A stretch of DNA of 64,000 bases from Thalassospira povalilytica (GCF_002844235.1 NZ_PGTS01000001.1:248001-312000); one strand, 5' to 3'; numbered from the stretch's first letter, positions 1-10,325 are shown. The notes: generated from the sequence alone by a model not told the origin. A program made the numbers and translations.

Positions 1-967
1 GGGTGCGTTCCATGCGATAGGGTTCGCGACGTCGTGCAATGGCAACACGGTCGGAAATCAGGGCCTGAATGCTGACATCGCCATATTCGCCGCGTTCGCC
101 GTTATAGCGCAGGATATCGGAAAGCGGTGTGCCTTCCTTGACCAGATCACGCGGCAGATTAAGCAACTCGATATAGCGTTCGTTCCAGACCATAAGATTA
201 AGGTCCTGATCAAACAGGCAGATACCCTGACCGATATTGTGAAGGGTCGCTTCGAGAAGGGCCTGCTTGCGCTGGGCTTCTTCCTGTGCCTGACCTTGCA
301 GGGCGACCATTTCGTTATATTCGCGGATCAGAAGGCCAAGTTCGTCCGAACTGTTCCATTCCACCGGACGGCGCAAGCGGCCATGCTTGGTCATGCGAAT
401 GGAATGCAAAAGACGGTTCAGCGGTTCCTTGATCGACCTTTTGTTTGCGATCAGCAGGCTGGCGGCAACCACTGCGATCAGCAATCCAAACAGGATCATG
501 TCAATGGCAATGCGGCGGAACAGAAGGTCCTGAACGCGGGCATCGGTAAAGTAGATGACCAGTTCGCCGACATCGTGGCGCACATTGTTACGTTCGAAAT
601 AGACGCGGCGTGACAGACGCAATGTATCGGCCAGTTCCGATTGCGAAACGCCGGTATGGGCAAATTCGGTGCCGTCCGCACCAAGTGCCTGCACCGCGAC
701 GATATCACGGTCACGCGCCATCGCGTTCAAAGCAGATTCGATATTGTCGACATCAAGATACCAGAACGGGGTTGCCAGAACGCGGGCATTGATGTCTGCG
801 GTCTGTTCAACCTTGCCATTCAGATCATCGCGCAGAACTTTGTAACTGACATAGCCAAACACAATAAACAGGGCGAGCGAGAACAGGGAAACCAGCGGCA
901 ATGCTATGAATAGCAACCGACTGCTCAAAGACTTCCGTTGTAAAAAGCCGTATGATCCGCGCGACAA
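1..967 (-). CDS. membrane sensor protein with HAMP and PAS domains (C-terminus beyond window)
   Basis: Only the first 322 codons are in the window, and the reading frame is open to position 1. A TTG start at 967 is chosen because AGGAGA lies 7 bases upstream and no ATG occurs earlier in frame. Visible order: short basic N-terminus, TM helix about residues 18-41, periplasmic segment of about 110 residues, second TM about 154-176, HAMP linker about 177-228, a short coiled coil, then a PAS fold from about residue 240 (HNIGQGICLFDQDLNL). PAS domains of this form usually precede a histidine kinase or a GGDEF/EAL output, but the output domain is not visible. It is probably a signal-transducing receptor in the inner membrane; the ligand is unknown. 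Confidence 0.8.
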   Translation of the reverse strand, partial: MSRGSYGFLQRKSLSSRLLFIALPLVSLFSLALFIVFGYVSYKVLRDDLNGKVEQTADINARVLATPFWYLDVDNIESALNAMARDRDIVAVQALGADGTEFAHTGVSQSELADTLRLSRRVYFERNNVRHDVGELVIYFTDARVQDLLFRRIAIDMILFGLLIAVVAASLLIANKRSIKEPLNRLLHSIRMTKHGRLRRPVEWNSSDELGLLIREYNEMVALQGQAQEEAQRKQALLEATLHNIGQGICLFDQDLNLMVWNERYIELLNLPRDLVKEGTPLSDILRYNGERGEYGDVSIQALISDRVAIARRREPYRMERT

Positions 968-1192
968 GCGTTCTCTCCTGGACACCCAACTTTTGGCTAG
1001 TCAGATATACTTTACTCGACGTTCTTATAGGAGCCAACACTCCGATGATTGAGTCGACTCAACCCGGAAGTTGGTCGAAACGCAAGTTTGATTTTATTTT
1101 CCTGATAAATAAATAGTTGCAACAACCTGCATCGTCTATTTTGGGGCGAAGTGCTGAAGCTTCAAGCGTTTGTCGGCACAAGACCGAAAATA

Positions 1193-1645
1193 TCACGATT
1201 TTGGAACCGCCATCCGGGCCAGTTCGTCGCATCGTTCGTTCTCGGGATGGCCGGCGTGACCCTTGACCCAGTGCCATTCAACCTTGTGCGGTTTCAGGGC
1301 ATCAAGCAGGCGTTGCCACAGCTCGACATTCTTGACGGGCTTCTTGTCCGCCGTCTTCCAGCCGCGCTTTTGCCAGCCGAAAATCCATTTGGTAATGCCG
1401 TCACGGACATAGCTGCTGTCGGTATAAATATCGACCACGCAGGGGCGTTTGAGCGCCTCAAGCGCGCTGATTGCCGCCATCATTTCCATGCGGTTATTGG
1501 TGGTTTCGGGATCCCCTCCCGAAAGTTCCTTTTCCACACCCTTGAACCGAAGGATCGCCCCCCAGCCACCCGGGCCCGGATTGCCGCTGCATGCGCCGTC
1601 GGTGTAAATCTCGACGTGATTGTCGCCGCCATTTTGTGAATTCAT
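1193..1645 (-). CDS. rnhA: ribonuclease HI
   Basis: This cytoplasmic endonuclease cleaves the RNA strand of RNA-DNA hybrids. The 150-residue length is normal for the family. The opening motif [17 protein letters not shown] carries catalytic Asp16. Glu54 (NNRMEMMA), Asp76 (YTDSSYV), His130 (KGHAGH) and Asp140 (ENERCDELA) complete the catalytic set. The gene begins 12 bases after the thrB stop and lies last in a minus-strand ispH-thrB-rnhA series, so it is probably co-transcribed. The short N-terminal extension before VEIYTDG is not conserved in the family and the start could lie a few codons later. Confidence 0.96.
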   Translation of the reverse strand: MNSQNGGDNHVEIYTDGACSGNPGPGGWGAILRFKGVEKELSGGDPETTNNRMEMMAAISALEALKRPCVVDIYTDSSYVRDGITKWIFGWQKRGWKTADKKPVKNVELWQRLLDALKPHKVEWHWVKGHAGHPENERCDELARMAVPKS

Positions 1646-1657
1646 CTTGTGGTATCC

Positions 1658-2626
1658 TTAGTCAAGTCCATAGGCGGCTGCATTGTCCACCCGTTGATGG
1701 AAACGCAGTTTATTGATGTATTCACGGGGATTTTTGGGCGTAACCAGTGCGTCTTTGGGGGTGTTGACCCAGTCATAAAGACGGGTAAGCAAAAAGCGCA
1801 GGCTTGCACCGCGGGCCAGAACCGGCAAAGCGGCAATTTCGGCATCACCAAGCGACCGTACCTTGCCATATTGCGACAAAAGGTTCTTGGCCTTGGTAAC
1901 GTTAAAGCTGTTGTCAGGTTCGAAGCACCAGGCATTCATGCAGATCGCAATGTCGTAGCAAAGCAGATCATTGCACGCGAAATAGAAATCAATCAGCCCC
2001 GATACGTCTTCCTTGCCCGGGAAGAAGAAAACATTGTCCGGGAACAGATCGGCATGAATGACCCCCTTGGGCAGGTCATGGGGCCAGTTTGCTTCGAGAT
2101 AGTCGATCTCGTCACCGATCATTTTGCCAAGACCGGGTTCGACATCATCGGCATGTTCCCGGCAACTTTCGACCAAACCACGCCATCCCTTGACGCTCAG
2201 CGCGTTGGGAAGATGCATTTCAAAATCCAGGCCGGCGATATGCAGCTTGGCCAATGCGGTGCCAAGACCGGCACAATGATGGGGAAGGATGCGCCGTGGC
2301 GACATGCCTTGTAAGAAGGATGTGATTGCTGCGGGCCGGCCGCACAGGCGACGAAGCGCAACACCGTCAGTGCCATGGATCGGGGTCGGACAGTTCAGCC
2401 CCTTGGCCGACAGATGATCCATCAGGCCCAGATAAAAGGGCAGGTCGTCCGGATTAACGCGTTTCTCATACAGGGTCAGGATGAATGGCGCCTCGGTCGT
2501 TTGAAGCAGGAAGTTGGTGTTTTCGACACCTTCTGCGATGCCCTTGAACGAGACAACATCACCGATGTCATATTCGGCGACAAAACGGGCGATGTCTTCG
2601 TCTGAAACGTCGGTATAGACGGCCAT
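1658..2626 (-). CDS. thrB: homoserine kinase, APH-fold type (ThrB)
   Basis: The enzyme phosphorylates homoserine to O-phosphohomoserine, the substrate of threonine synthase (thrC is at 25147 in this window). The 322-residue protein is of the aminoglycoside-phosphotransferase-like fold (type II homoserine kinase), not the GHMP type of enterobacteria. Evidence is the catalytic loop GVIHADLFPDNVFF (His-x-Asp, then Asn) followed by the metal-binding segment GLIDFYFACNDLL. N-terminal lobe features FKGIAEGVENTNF and FILTLYEKRV fit the nucleotide-binding region. The start ATG lies 47 bases after ispH and the stop is 12 bases before rnhA, consistent with one operon. Confidence 0.94.
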   Translation of the reverse strand: MAVYTDVSDEDIARFVAEYDIGDVVSFKGIAEGVENTNFLLQTTEAPFILTLYEKRVNPDDLPFYLGLMDHLSAKGLNCPTPIHGTDGVALRRLCGRPAAITSFLQGMSPRRILPHHCAGLGTALAKLHIAGLDFEMHLPNALSVKGWRGLVESCREHADDVEPGLGKMIGDEIDYLEANWPHDLPKGVIHADLFPDNVFFFPGKEDVSGLIDFYFACNDLLCYDIAICMNAWCFEPDNSFNVTKAKNLLSQYGKVRSLGDAEIAALPVLARGASLRFLLTRLYDWVNTPKDALVTPKNPREYINKLRFHQRVDNAAAYGLD

Positions 2627-2673
2627 TGGATTTAACGTGGTCCTGAACTTGAAAAGTAAGCAGCTATAATATC

Positions 2674-3621
2674 TTAGCTGGCAAGCTGACGTGGCAATTT
2701 GAATGTCACGTTCTCGTCGGTCAAGGTAATGGTTTCGACCGTGACGTCATAACGTTCACGGCAGGCATCAATAACTTCCTCGACCAGAATTTCCGGGGCA
2801 GAGGCACCGGCCGTAATGCCAAGGGTGCTGATACCGTCAAGCTTGTTCCAGTCAATGTCATGCGCCCGTTCGACCAGAACCGAACGCGTGCATCCTTCGC
2901 GCTTGGCGACTTCAACCAGCCGGTTGGAGTTTGACGAATTCGGCGCGCCGAGAACCAGGATCGCATCGGCCTTTTCGGCAATCAGTTTGACAGCATGCTG
3001 ACGGTTGGTCGTGGCATAGCAGATGTCTTCCTTTTTCGGGACCGAAATCGCCGGGAAGCGGCGCTGAAGGATCTCGATGATCTTGGCCGTGTCATCAAGT
3101 GACAGGGTCGTCTGGGTCACGAAAGCAAGGTTTTCGGGATTTTCGACTTCAAGATTTTCGGCGTCTTCTTCGGTTTCGATCAAGGTCATGCTGCCGACCG
3201 GAAGCTGGCCCATCGTGCCGATGACTTCCGGGTGCCCGGCATGACCGATCAGAAGAATATGTTTGCCATCGGCAAAATGACGTTCCGCACCACGATGGAC
3301 CTTTGATACCAGCGGGCAGGTCGCATCAAGATATTCAAGCTTGCGGGTTTCGGCGGCCTCGGGGACGGATTTCGGGACCCCGTGGGCCGAAAAGATGACC
3401 GGCACACCATCGGGAACCGCGTCCAGTTCATCAACAAAAACAGCGCCCATATCGCGCAGGCGGTCGACGACAAATTTGTTGTGGACGATTTCGTGACGGA
3501 CATAAACCGGCGCACCATATTTTTCGAGCGCCTTTTCCACGATCTCAATCGCACGATCTACCCCGGCGCAGAAGCCGCGCGGGTTGGCAAGAACGATCCG
3601 AAGACTGGCTTTGTCAGGCAT
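2674..3621 (-). CDS. ispH: 4-hydroxy-3-methylbut-2-enyl diphosphate reductase (IspH/LytB)
   Basis: This is the last enzyme of the MEP isoprenoid pathway, converting HMBPP to IPP and DMAPP with a [4Fe-4S] cluster. Cluster cysteines are visible at Cys18 ([12 protein letters not shown]), in [13 protein letters not shown] and in [11 protein letters not shown]. The substrate-binding segments [11 protein letters not shown] and [11 protein letters not shown] are present. The ATG at 3621 gives 315 residues, the usual family length. An in-frame TTG at 3675 would add 18 residues that look non-conserved. Neither start has a strong Shine-Dalgarno, so the start is moderately certain. It is first in the ispH-thrB-rnhA series; ispE of the same pathway lies at 37265. 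Confidence 0.95.
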   Translation of the reverse strand: MPDKASLRIVLANPRGFCAGVDRAIEIVEKALEKYGAPVYVRHEIVHNKFVVDRLRDMGAVFVDELDAVPDGVPVIFSAHGVPKSVPEAAETRKLEYLDATCPLVSKVHRGAERHFADGKHILLIGHAGHPEVIGTMGQLPVGSMTLIETEEDAENLEVENPENLAFVTQTTLSLDDTAKIIEILQRRFPAISVPKKEDICYATTNRQHAVKLIAEKADAILVLGAPNSSNSNRLVEVAKREGCTRSVLVERAHDIDWNKLDGISTLGITAGASAPEILVEEVIDACRERYDVTVETITLTDENVTFKLPRQLAS

Positions 3622-3879
3622 GATACGGGTCCGGTTTCCAAATTGTGCCGGGACAAGCCCGCTGCACTTATTCAAACGTTCTCGTTACATAACCTGCCTG
3701 ACCTTGTGGCGCAATGACTGAGCACCGATCGCCCCGGGAACAATTGCACCCGATTTTGTGTTTTCATTTCGTGGCAATCGTCGAAGCGGGTTGTGCGGCT
3801 TACGGCGAAAGAATAGACTGCGCCACGACAGTGCAGATCATGCATATGTCAGAAAACAGATGGTTTGATAGAGGCTTGG

Positions 3880-4434
3880 ATGACGATCGGTAACGGACTG
3901 CGGCGCGTTTGTGCATTGGGGATGGTCTCGGTTGGGGGATTGCTTGCAGCATGCAGCAGTAACCCGTTTGAAGAGCAGCCTGTTCCGACCTGCCCGGCAG
4001 CCTATCTGCCAAAGGATACGGCAAAGCTTGTTCAGTTCGCCGGCAGTGGCAAGGATCTGACCGATGTGATCGTCGAGGCGGAATTCACCGGATATCTTGG
4101 TGACTGTGGCTATGACCTTGATGACAAGACGCTTGATGTCATCATCAGCCCGATCATTACGGCTGAGCTGGGCCCGGCGGCGCAGGGGCGTTCGGCATCG
4201 TTCAAATATTTCGTCGCCCTTCGCGATCCCGATGGAAAGTTTGTTCAGAAATCGGTGTTTGATGTGACAATGCCGTTTGCGGACAATCTTAATATGGCGC
4301 GTTACCGTGACGAGCAGGTCACCCTGTCTGTTCCGCTTGATGATGTCTGGGCCGGTCCCGACTACGAGATTTATCTCGGATTCCAGCTAAGTGCCGATCA
4401 GCTCGACTATAATCGTCGTTTCGGTACAAACTGA
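3880..4434 (+). CDS. putative outer-membrane or periplasmic lipoprotein, function unknown
   Basis: The 184-residue product starts at the ATG at 3880, preceded by GAGG with 5-base spacing. It begins with a basic n-region, a hydrophobic stretch and a lipobox LLAAC followed by SSNPFE, which predicts lipidation. Two further cysteines lie in the mature part (PTCPAAYLP and GDCGYDL) and could form a disulfide. The remainder looks like a beta-rich domain with no catalytic motif I recognise. It lies upstream of the glycine riboswitch and diverges from ispH. No function is assigned. Confidence 0.8.
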   Translation: MTIGNGLRRVCALGMVSVGGLLAACSSNPFEEQPVPTCPAAYLPKDTAKLVQFAGSGKDLTDVIVEAEFTGYLGDCGYDLDDKTLDVIISPIITAELGPAAQGRSASFKYFVALRDPDGKFVQKSVFDVTMPFADNLNMARYRDEQVTLSVPLDDVWAGPDYEIYLGFQLSADQLDYNRRFGTN

Positions 4435-4532
4435 CAGCGGCGGGTTGAAAACCTGCCCGGGTGATTGCCCGAATTTTGGGGCTGGTCGACCGGGAACGAA
4501 ATACGTATAAGGACGCATACCCAAGTGATCCC

Positions 4533-4745
4533 CGTGGGAGAGTGCCACGGTCCATAACGGATTGCGCGGACGCCGAAGGAGCAACCACCCCGGAAACTCT
4601 CAGGCAAACGGACCGCGGGGAGATGGGACTCTGGAAAGCAGGCGGCATCAATTTGAATTTCCGGTGACCGCCTCGCCGAAGATGTAAGCAGACCGTCACG
4701 ACAAGTCGGCTGTGATTCTTTCAGGCTCCAAGACAGAGGGGGAAT
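4533..4745 (+). promoter_or_regulatory. tandem glycine riboswitch upstream of gcvT
   Basis: Two glycine-aptamer-like units lie between the lipoprotein gene and gcvT. The first (about 4533-4640) has GGGAGAG, GCCGAAGGAGCAA, CTCTCAGGCAAA, GGACCG and GGGACTCTGGAAAG in the expected order. The second (about 4655-4745) has GCCTCGCCGAAGATGTAAGC, TTTCAGGCTCC and AGACAGAGGGGGA. This matches the cooperative two-aptamer class that turns on glycine cleavage genes. A weak -10-like TATAAG lies at 4506-4511, so transcription would begin just before the aptamers. The gcvT start follows about 50 bases later, with its SD (GGGAGA, 4785-4790) as the likely controlled element. Confidence 0.93.
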
Positions 4746-4797
4746 GTGGTTGGCCATTGGTCGGCTATGTTTCGCAACGACTGTCCGGGAGACCTTG

Positions 4798-5910
4798 ATG
4801 GCCGATCATCAGCCAGAACTGCTTAAAACCGCCCTTTATGACCTCCATGTGGAACTTGGCGCCAAAATGGTGCCATTCGCCGGATATGACATGCCGGTTC
4901 AATACCCGCTGGGTGTTAAGGGCGAACATCTTCATACGCGTGCCAAGGCCGGACTTTTTGATGTGTCCCACATGGGACAGGTTCGTCTGACCGGTGAAAA
5001 CCGCGTCGCCGAACTTGAAAAACTGGTGCCTGGCGATATCGCGATCCTGAAACCGGGGCGCACCCGTTATTCGACCTTCACCCAGGACGATGGCACGATC
5101 CTTGACGATCTGATGATCACCAATGCCGGTGACAGCCTGTTTCTGGTGATCAATGCGGCGTGCAAGGATGACGATATTGTTCACATGCGTGCCAACCTTG
5201 GTGACGGCGTTTCCCTTGAAGAAATTGATGACCGTGCGCTGATGGCGCTTCAGGGGCCCGAGGCCGCCAATGTTCTGGCGCGCTTTGCCCCGGCTGTTGC
5301 CGATCTGAAATTCATGAGCTTTGCCGAGATTGATATTGCCGGTATTGCCTGCTTTGTCACGCGTTCGGGTTACACGGGCGAAGACGGCTATGAAATTTCC
5401 GTGCCCAATGATCGCGCCGAAGAGCTTGCGCGCAAATTGCTGGCCGAGGAAGAAGTCGAGGCAATCGGTCTTGGTGCCCGTGACTCCCTGCGTCTGGAAG
5501 CAGGGCTTTGCCTTTATGGCAACGACATTGACACCACCACGACCCCGGTTGAGGCCGATCTGAACTGGATCATCAACAAGCGCCGCCGCGAAGAAGGCGG
5601 TTTCAAGGGCGCGGATGTCATTCTTGATCAGCTGGCAAACGGGGCGGATCGCAAACGTGTTGGCATCAAGCCCGAAGGCAAGGCGCCTGCACGCGAACAC
5701 ACCCAGATTTTGAACAGCGACGGCGAAGAGATCGGCGAAATCACATCAGGTGGTTTTGGCCCGACCGTCGATGGCCCGATTGCAATGGGCTATGTCGCAA
5801 TTGAATTTTCCGAACCGGGCACCAAGGTCGATCTTATGGTGCGCGGCAAGGCCCGTCCGGCAGAGGTGGTTGAACTCCCGTTCGCACCGCATCGCTATTT
5901 CCGCGGCTGA
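4798..5910 (+). CDS. gcvT: glycine cleavage system T protein (aminomethyltransferase)
   Basis: GcvT transfers the methylene group from the aminomethyl-lipoyl arm of GcvH to tetrahydrofolate and releases ammonia. The 370-residue length is standard. Family segments include HLHTRAKAGLFDVSHMGQV, GRTRYSTFTQDDGTILDDL, SGYTGEDGYEI and LGARDSLRLEAGLCLYGND, which build the folate-binding cleft. The ATG at 4798 is preferred over an in-frame codon at 4744 because GGGAGA sits 7 bases upstream and the extra residues overlap the riboswitch region. It is the first gene of the riboswitch-controlled gcvT-H-PA-PB operon. Confidence 0.97.
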   Translation: MADHQPELLKTALYDLHVELGAKMVPFAGYDMPVQYPLGVKGEHLHTRAKAGLFDVSHMGQVRLTGENRVAELEKLVPGDIAILKPGRTRYSTFTQDDGTILDDLMITNAGDSLFLVINAACKDDDIVHMRANLGDGVSLEEIDDRALMALQGPEAANVLARFAPAVADLKFMSFAEIDIAGIACFVTRSGYTGEDGYEISVPNDRAEELARKLLAEEEVEAIGLGARDSLRLEAGLCLYGNDIDTTTTPVEADLNWIINKRRREEGGFKGADVILDQLANGADRKRVGIKPEGKAPAREHTQILNSDGEEIGEITSGGFGPTVDGPIAMGYVAIEFSEPGTKVDLMVRGKARPAEVVELPFAPHRYFRG

Positions 5911-5979
5911 TTGCTGCAAATCTTGAGAATGTGCGGCGTGTGCCGCCTCGCAGACAACCGATCAACAGGGACAAAGATC

Positions 5980-6351
5980 ATGGCTAAGAAATTCTCGCAG
6001 GAACATGAATGGATCGAGCTCGAAGACGGTATCGCAACCGTCGGCATCACCGATTACGCGCAGCAGTCGCTGGGCGATATCGTGTATGTCGAGCTTCCTG
6101 AAATCGGCAAGAAACTGACCAAGGACGGTGATGCAGCCGTTGTTGAATCGGTCAAGGCCGCAAGCGATGTTTATGCCCCGCTTGATGGTGAAGTTGTTGA
6201 AATCAACGAAGAACTTGATGCCAACCCGGCACTGGTGAACGAAGCACCGGAAACCGATGGCTGGTTCTTTAAAATGTCGCTGACTGATGAGTCCCAGCTT
6301 GATGAGCTGATGGATGAAGCAGCCTATAAAGACTTCGTCGAAGGTCTGTAA
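5980..6351 (+). CDS. gcvH: glycine cleavage system H protein (lipoyl carrier)
   Basis: This 123-residue carrier shuttles the aminomethyl group between the P, T and L proteins. The lipoylation lysine is Lys59 within [18 protein letters not shown]. The opening segment [13 protein letters not shown] and the [14 protein letters not shown] strand pair are characteristic of the family. The ATG at 5980 follows AGGGA. The gene begins 69 bases after gcvT and ends two bases before the gcvPA start, so all four genes are tightly coupled. No lipoate ligase or L-protein gene is in the window, so the lipoamide dehydrogenase must be elsewhere. Confidence 0.97.
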   Translation: MAKKFSQEHEWIELEDGIATVGITDYAQQSLGDIVYVELPEIGKKLTKDGDAAVVESVKAASDVYAPLDGEVVEINEELDANPALVNEAPETDGWFFKMSLTDESQLDELMDEAAYKDFVEGL

Positions 6352-6353
6352 GT

Positions 6354-7709
6354 ATGCGTTATCTTCCCCTGACACGTGCTGATCGCGCCGCGATGCTTGA
6401 AACCATCGGGGCGTCATCGGTTGATGAACTTTACAGTGACGTGCCCGAAGGCGCGTTGCTTGATGCGCCGGTTGACCTGCCGCATCATCTCGGTGAAATG
6501 CAGGTCGAACGCGACATGCAGGCACTGGCGGCCAAAAATATCGGTACTTCAAGTGCGCCAAGTTTCCTGGGTGCCGGTGCCTATCGCCACCATGTTCCTG
6601 CGACGGTTGACTATGTCATTCAGCGTGGTGAATTCCTGACGGCCTATACGCCCTATCAGCCGGAAATCGCACAGGGTACGTTGCAGTATCTGTTCGAATT
6701 CCAGACCCAGGTGGCATCGATCACCGGCATGGATGTGGCAAACGCATCGATGTGGGATGGCGCAACGTCCTGTGCCGAAGCCGTTCTGATGGCCTGCCGT
6801 GCGACCCGTCGCAAAAAGGCTGTTCTGTCGGGTGGTCTGCACCCGCATTATCGCGAAGTGACCGAAACCTATTGCCAGTATAGCGATACCGAAGTTACCG
6901 GACGTGATGGCAACCCCGAACAGCAGGCAACGGTCGAAGAACTTGGCGAACTGATCGATGATCAGACCGCCTGTGTGGTTGTTCAGTATCCGGACGTTTT
7001 TGGCCGCATTCAGGACCACACCCGTCTTGCCGATCTTTGCCATGCCAAGGGCGCGCTTCTGGTTGTTGTCTTTACCGAAGCAGTTGCATTCGGTGCGATC
7101 AAATCACCGGGCAGCTTTGGCGCAGATATCGTTTGCGGCGAAGGTCAGTCGATCGGTAACGCCCTGAACTATGGCGGGCCGTATGTCGGCCTGTTCGCCA
7201 CCACCCAGAAACTGGTCCGTCAGATGCCGGGTCGTCTTTGTGGTGAAACGGTTGATCAGGACGGCAAGCGTGGCTTTGTTCTGACCCTTTCGACCCGTGA
7301 ACAGCATATCCGTCGTGAAAAGGCGACCTCGAACATTTGCACCAACTCGGGCCTGTGTTCGCTGGCATTCACGGTGCATATGAGCCTGCTTGGCGAAGAC
7401 GGTTATCGCCGTCTGGCAACGTTGAACCATGAAAATGCCTGCAAGGCCGCAGACGCGATTGACGCGGTTCCGGGTGCATCGGTGGTCAATGACAGCTTCT
7501 TTAACGAATTCACCGTCAAGCTGACCAAGCCGGCGGCCGAGGTGGTCGAAGCACTGGTTGCCAAAGGCGTTCTGGGCGGTGTTCCGCTGTCGCGTCTTTA
7601 TCCGAACCGTTCGGATCTTGATAACTACCTTCTGGTTGCGGTTACCGAAACCAATACCGACGAAGATATCGCTGCCCTTGCGGGCGCATTGAAGGAGGTG
7701 CTGGCATGA
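6354..7709 (+). CDS. gcvPA: glycine dehydrogenase (decarboxylating) subunit 1
   Basis: This is the alpha subunit of the two-part P protein. It lacks the PLP lysine and forms a heterotetramer with GcvPB to decarboxylate glycine. The 451 residues match the N-terminal half of single-chain GcvP. Recognisable segments are [50 protein letters not shown] and [18 protein letters not shown]. The ATG lies two bases after gcvH, and the stop overlaps the gcvPB start in an ATGA, suggesting translational coupling and equimolar synthesis. Confidence 0.97.
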   Translation: MRYLPLTRADRAAMLETIGASSVDELYSDVPEGALLDAPVDLPHHLGEMQVERDMQALAAKNIGTSSAPSFLGAGAYRHHVPATVDYVIQRGEFLTAYTPYQPEIAQGTLQYLFEFQTQVASITGMDVANASMWDGATSCAEAVLMACRATRRKKAVLSGGLHPHYREVTETYCQYSDTEVTGRDGNPEQQATVEELGELIDDQTACVVVQYPDVFGRIQDHTRLADLCHAKGALLVVVFTEAVAFGAIKSPGSFGADIVCGEGQSIGNALNYGGPYVGLFATTQKLVRQMPGRLCGETVDQDGKRGFVLTLSTREQHIRREKATSNICTNSGLCSLAFTVHMSLLGEDGYRRLATLNHENACKAADAIDAVPGASVVNDSFFNEFTVKLTKPAAEVVEALVAKGVLGGVPLSRLYPNRSDLDNYLLVAVTETNTDEDIAALAGALKEVLA

Positions 7710-9202
7710 CGTTCGCAACCCATACCGGCAACCGTGGACTTGTTCTGGAAGAAAAGTTGATCTTTGAACAGGGTCAGCCGGGCCGCACCGGTGTTGATCT
7801 TCCGGAACCCAAAGGAACCAAGTCGCGTCTTGGCGGTCTTGACCGTGACAGCAATGTCGGCCTTCCGGGCCTGTCCGAGCCGCAGGTGGTGCGTCACTTT
7901 ACGCGCCTGTCGCAGAAAAACTTCGGTATTGATTCCGGCTTCTTCCCGCTGGGATCGTGCACCATGAAGCATAACCCGCGTCTGAACGAAAAAGTCGCGC
8001 GTTTGCCCGGCCTTTCCGACCTTCATCCGATGCAGCCCGAAAGCACCGTTCAGGGTGCCCTGGAACTGATTGATACCTGTGCGCACTGGTTGTTGGTTCT
8101 GACCGGCATGCCGGCGGTATCCATGTCACCGGCGGCCGGTGCACAGGGTGAACTGTGTGGCATGATGGCGATCCGTGCCGCCCTTGATGCGCGCGGTGAA
8201 AACCGTCGTCGTGTTCTGGTGCCGGAATCCGCACATGGAACCAACCCGGCAACGGCTGCTGCTTGTGGCTTTACCGTGGACTCGATCCCGGCAACCGAAG
8301 ACGGCCGTGTCGATTTGGCCGCATTCGAAGCCAAGCTTGGCGACGATGTGGCTGGCATCATGCTGACCAACCCGAATACCTGTGGTCTGTTTGAACGTGA
8401 CGTGCGCAAGATTGCCGATCTGGTGCATGCAGCAGGCGGTTACTTCTATTGCGATGGTGCGAACTTCAACGCCATTGTCGGTCGTGTTCGCCCGGCCGAT
8501 CTTGGCATTGATGCGATGCATATCAACCTGCACAAGACCTTCTCGACCCCGCATGGCGGCGGTGGACCGGGTTCCGGGCCGGTTGTGTTTTCCGAGGCAT
8601 TGGCACCCTATGCGCCGATCCCCTATGTCGTGCGCAATGAAAACGGCTTCCATCTGGTTGAAACCGCAGACGAAAATGACGGCATGAAGCCGTTTGGCCG
8701 TCTGAAGGGTTTCCATGGTCAGATGGGCATGTTCATCCGTGCTTTGACTTATATGAAGAGTCACGGTGCAGATGGTCTGCGTCAGGCATCCGGTGATGCG
8801 GTTCTGAATGCCAACTATCTTCTCGCACGTCTCAAGGAAAAGCTCAGCGTGGCTTTCCCGGGCTATTGCATGCATGAAGCCCTGTTTGATGACAGCTTCC
8901 TTAAGGATACCGGTGTTTCGACACTGGATCTGGCCAAGGCGATCATCGACGAAGGGTTCCACCCGATGACCATGTATTTCCCGCTGGTGGTTCATGGGGC
9001 ATTGCTGATTGAACCGACCGAAACCGAAACCAAGGAATCGATCGATCAGTTCTGTGATGCGGTATTGTCACTGGTGGCAAAAGCCGAGTCGGGTGATGCC
9101 GAATTCTTCAAGAATGCGCCGTATCTGACCCCGCGTCGCCGTCTTGATGAAACGGCGGCTGCGCGTAAGCCTGTTTTGCGCTGGCAACCGGAAACGGCTT
9201 GA
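7706..9202 (+). CDS. gcvPB: glycine dehydrogenase (decarboxylating) subunit 2
   Basis: This PLP-binding subunit carries the decarboxylation site. Lys277 in [20 protein letters not shown] is the expected Schiff-base lysine. Other family segments are [48 protein letters not shown] and [15 protein letters not shown]. Its 498 residues are normal for the separate C-terminal-half subunit. It starts inside the gcvPA stop (ATGA) and is last in the riboswitch-controlled operon, followed by a strong hairpin terminator. Confidence 0.97.
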   Translation: MTFATHTGNRGLVLEEKLIFEQGQPGRTGVDLPEPKGTKSRLGGLDRDSNVGLPGLSEPQVVRHFTRLSQKNFGIDSGFFPLGSCTMKHNPRLNEKVARLPGLSDLHPMQPESTVQGALELIDTCAHWLLVLTGMPAVSMSPAAGAQGELCGMMAIRAALDARGENRRRVLVPESAHGTNPATAAACGFTVDSIPATEDGRVDLAAFEAKLGDDVAGIMLTNPNTCGLFERDVRKIADLVHAAGGYFYCDGANFNAIVGRVRPADLGIDAMHINLHKTFSTPHGGGGPGSGPVVFSEALAPYAPIPYVVRNENGFHLVETADENDGMKPFGRLKGFHGQMGMFIRALTYMKSHGADGLRQASGDAVLNANYLLARLKEKLSVAFPGYCMHEALFDDSFLKDTGVSTLDLAKAIIDEGFHPMTMYFPLVVHGALLIEPTETETKESIDQFCDAVLSLVAKAESGDAEFFKNAPYLTPRRRLDETAAARKPVLRWQPETA

Positions 9203-9227
9203 TACACAACGCTACTACCTGTTTGCG

Positions 9228-9260
9228 AACACCCCGGCCAATCGCCGGGGTGTTCTTTTT
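9228..9260 (+). terminator. rho-independent terminator of the gcv operon
   Basis: An 11-bp perfect stem (AACACCCCGGC paired with GCCGGGGTGTT) encloses a 5-base loop and is followed by CTTTTT, 25 bases after the gcvPB stop. Confidence 0.93.
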
Positions 9261-9404
9261 CAAGGACTTGTACTTGAAACACATTGGACTTGTTGCAATC
9301 TGCACCCTTATACTTGTTCGAAAGGTAATGAACGACACCGTCAAACGGTGCGTTTGGGGATTTGGTGAATGGGCCTTGCCCGTTCTGGAGGTTTGAAGTC
9401 GATC

Positions 9405-10325
9405 ATGTCGCGTCGTGTTCAGAAGGTGTTTACTGCAGAACGTCGGTTAAAAGAGCGAACAGGTGGGGTCGTTGAAGATTGGTCGGATTCCTTTTTCGAT
9501 CCGACGCTTGAAAGCGGAATGGGTGCAGGCGACGCAATGTCGGCATCCCTGCCATCGCCAAAGCCGGCTGCGGAACCGTCTGAACTGACACAGGCTGTTC
9601 TTGATGAAATCCGCGCGCTGCGTGGGGAAGTATCGCAATTGCGTGAAGCGGTGGCGTCGGGCGGAACCATCAATGCAGATGCGGTTGCCGCAGCACCGGT
9701 GGCCTCAAATGATGCGCCGGTTGACGAACTGCCCGATCCGGTTTCAAGCAACTTCACCCACAGCAACCGTCCCGGTGCTTCCGAGCCCGACCGCGATGAT
9801 CTGGAACTGATCCGGACCCAGATCGCAGAAATGAACGAACATATTCACAAGGCAAAGATCCAGATCGCGTCGCTACGTCATCCAAAGGCGTCTGATGACC
9901 GTCTGATCAGTGCGGCTTCCGAACTTGATGCCATTGTCAAAGATACCGAAATGGCAACCCACACCATTCTGGAATCTGCCGAACAGATTGATGATCTGGC
10001 GATGACGCTGAAGAATTCCGCACCAAGCGAATTCGTGGCCGATCACGTTGAACAGATTGCCTTTATCGTTACCAAAATCTTTGAATCCTGTAATTTCCAG
10101 GACATTACCGGACAGCGCATCAACAAGGTTGTGCGCACACTCGAATTCGTCGAAGAACGCGTCCACAACATGATCCTGATCTGGGGCGAGGATGCATTTG
10201 CAGACCTTCCGGTTCCCGAAAGTTCTGAAAAGGACAATCCGGTCGAAGATGCCGATTTGTTGAATGGTCCGCAACTTGAGGGCGAAGGCATCAGTCAGGA
10301 CGACATCGACAAATTGTTCGATTAG
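9405..10325 (+). CDS. cheZ: CheZ-like chemotaxis phosphatase, copy 1
   Basis: CheZ dephosphorylates CheY-P to reset flagellar switching. This 306-residue protein has an acidic, low-complexity N-terminal third, a long helical region with predicted coiled coil (ELIRTQIAEMNEHIHKAKIQ), and the CheZ core FESCNFQDITGQRINKVV that holds the catalytic Asp/Gln region. The C-terminal tail SQDDIDKLFD resembles the CheY-docking helix. The ATG at 9405 is set by alignment with the second copy at 14943-15758, which begins the same way (FTAE-RL). A GGAG lies about 14 bases upstream, which is rather far. No other che gene is adjacent. Confidence 0.85.
   Translation: MSRRVQKVFTAERRLKERTGGVVEDWSDSFFDPTLESGMGAGDAMSASLPSPKPAAEPSELTQAVLDEIRALRGEVSQLREAVASGGTINADAVAAAPVASNDAPVDELPDPVSSNFTHSNRPGASEPDRDDLELIRTQIAEMNEHIHKAKIQIASLRHPKASDDRLISAASELDAIVKDTEMATHTILESAEQIDDLAMTLKNSAPSEFVADHVEQIAFIVTKIFESCNFQDITGQRINKVVRTLEFVEERVHNMILIWGEDAFADLPVPESSEKDNPVEDADLLNGPQLEGEGISQDDIDKLFD

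Noticed and set aside
6354-9202. gcvP broken by a frameshift
   Set aside because: The two halves overlap by ATGA and each matches a known separate subunit (GcvPA, GcvPB), so this is the normal two-gene form.
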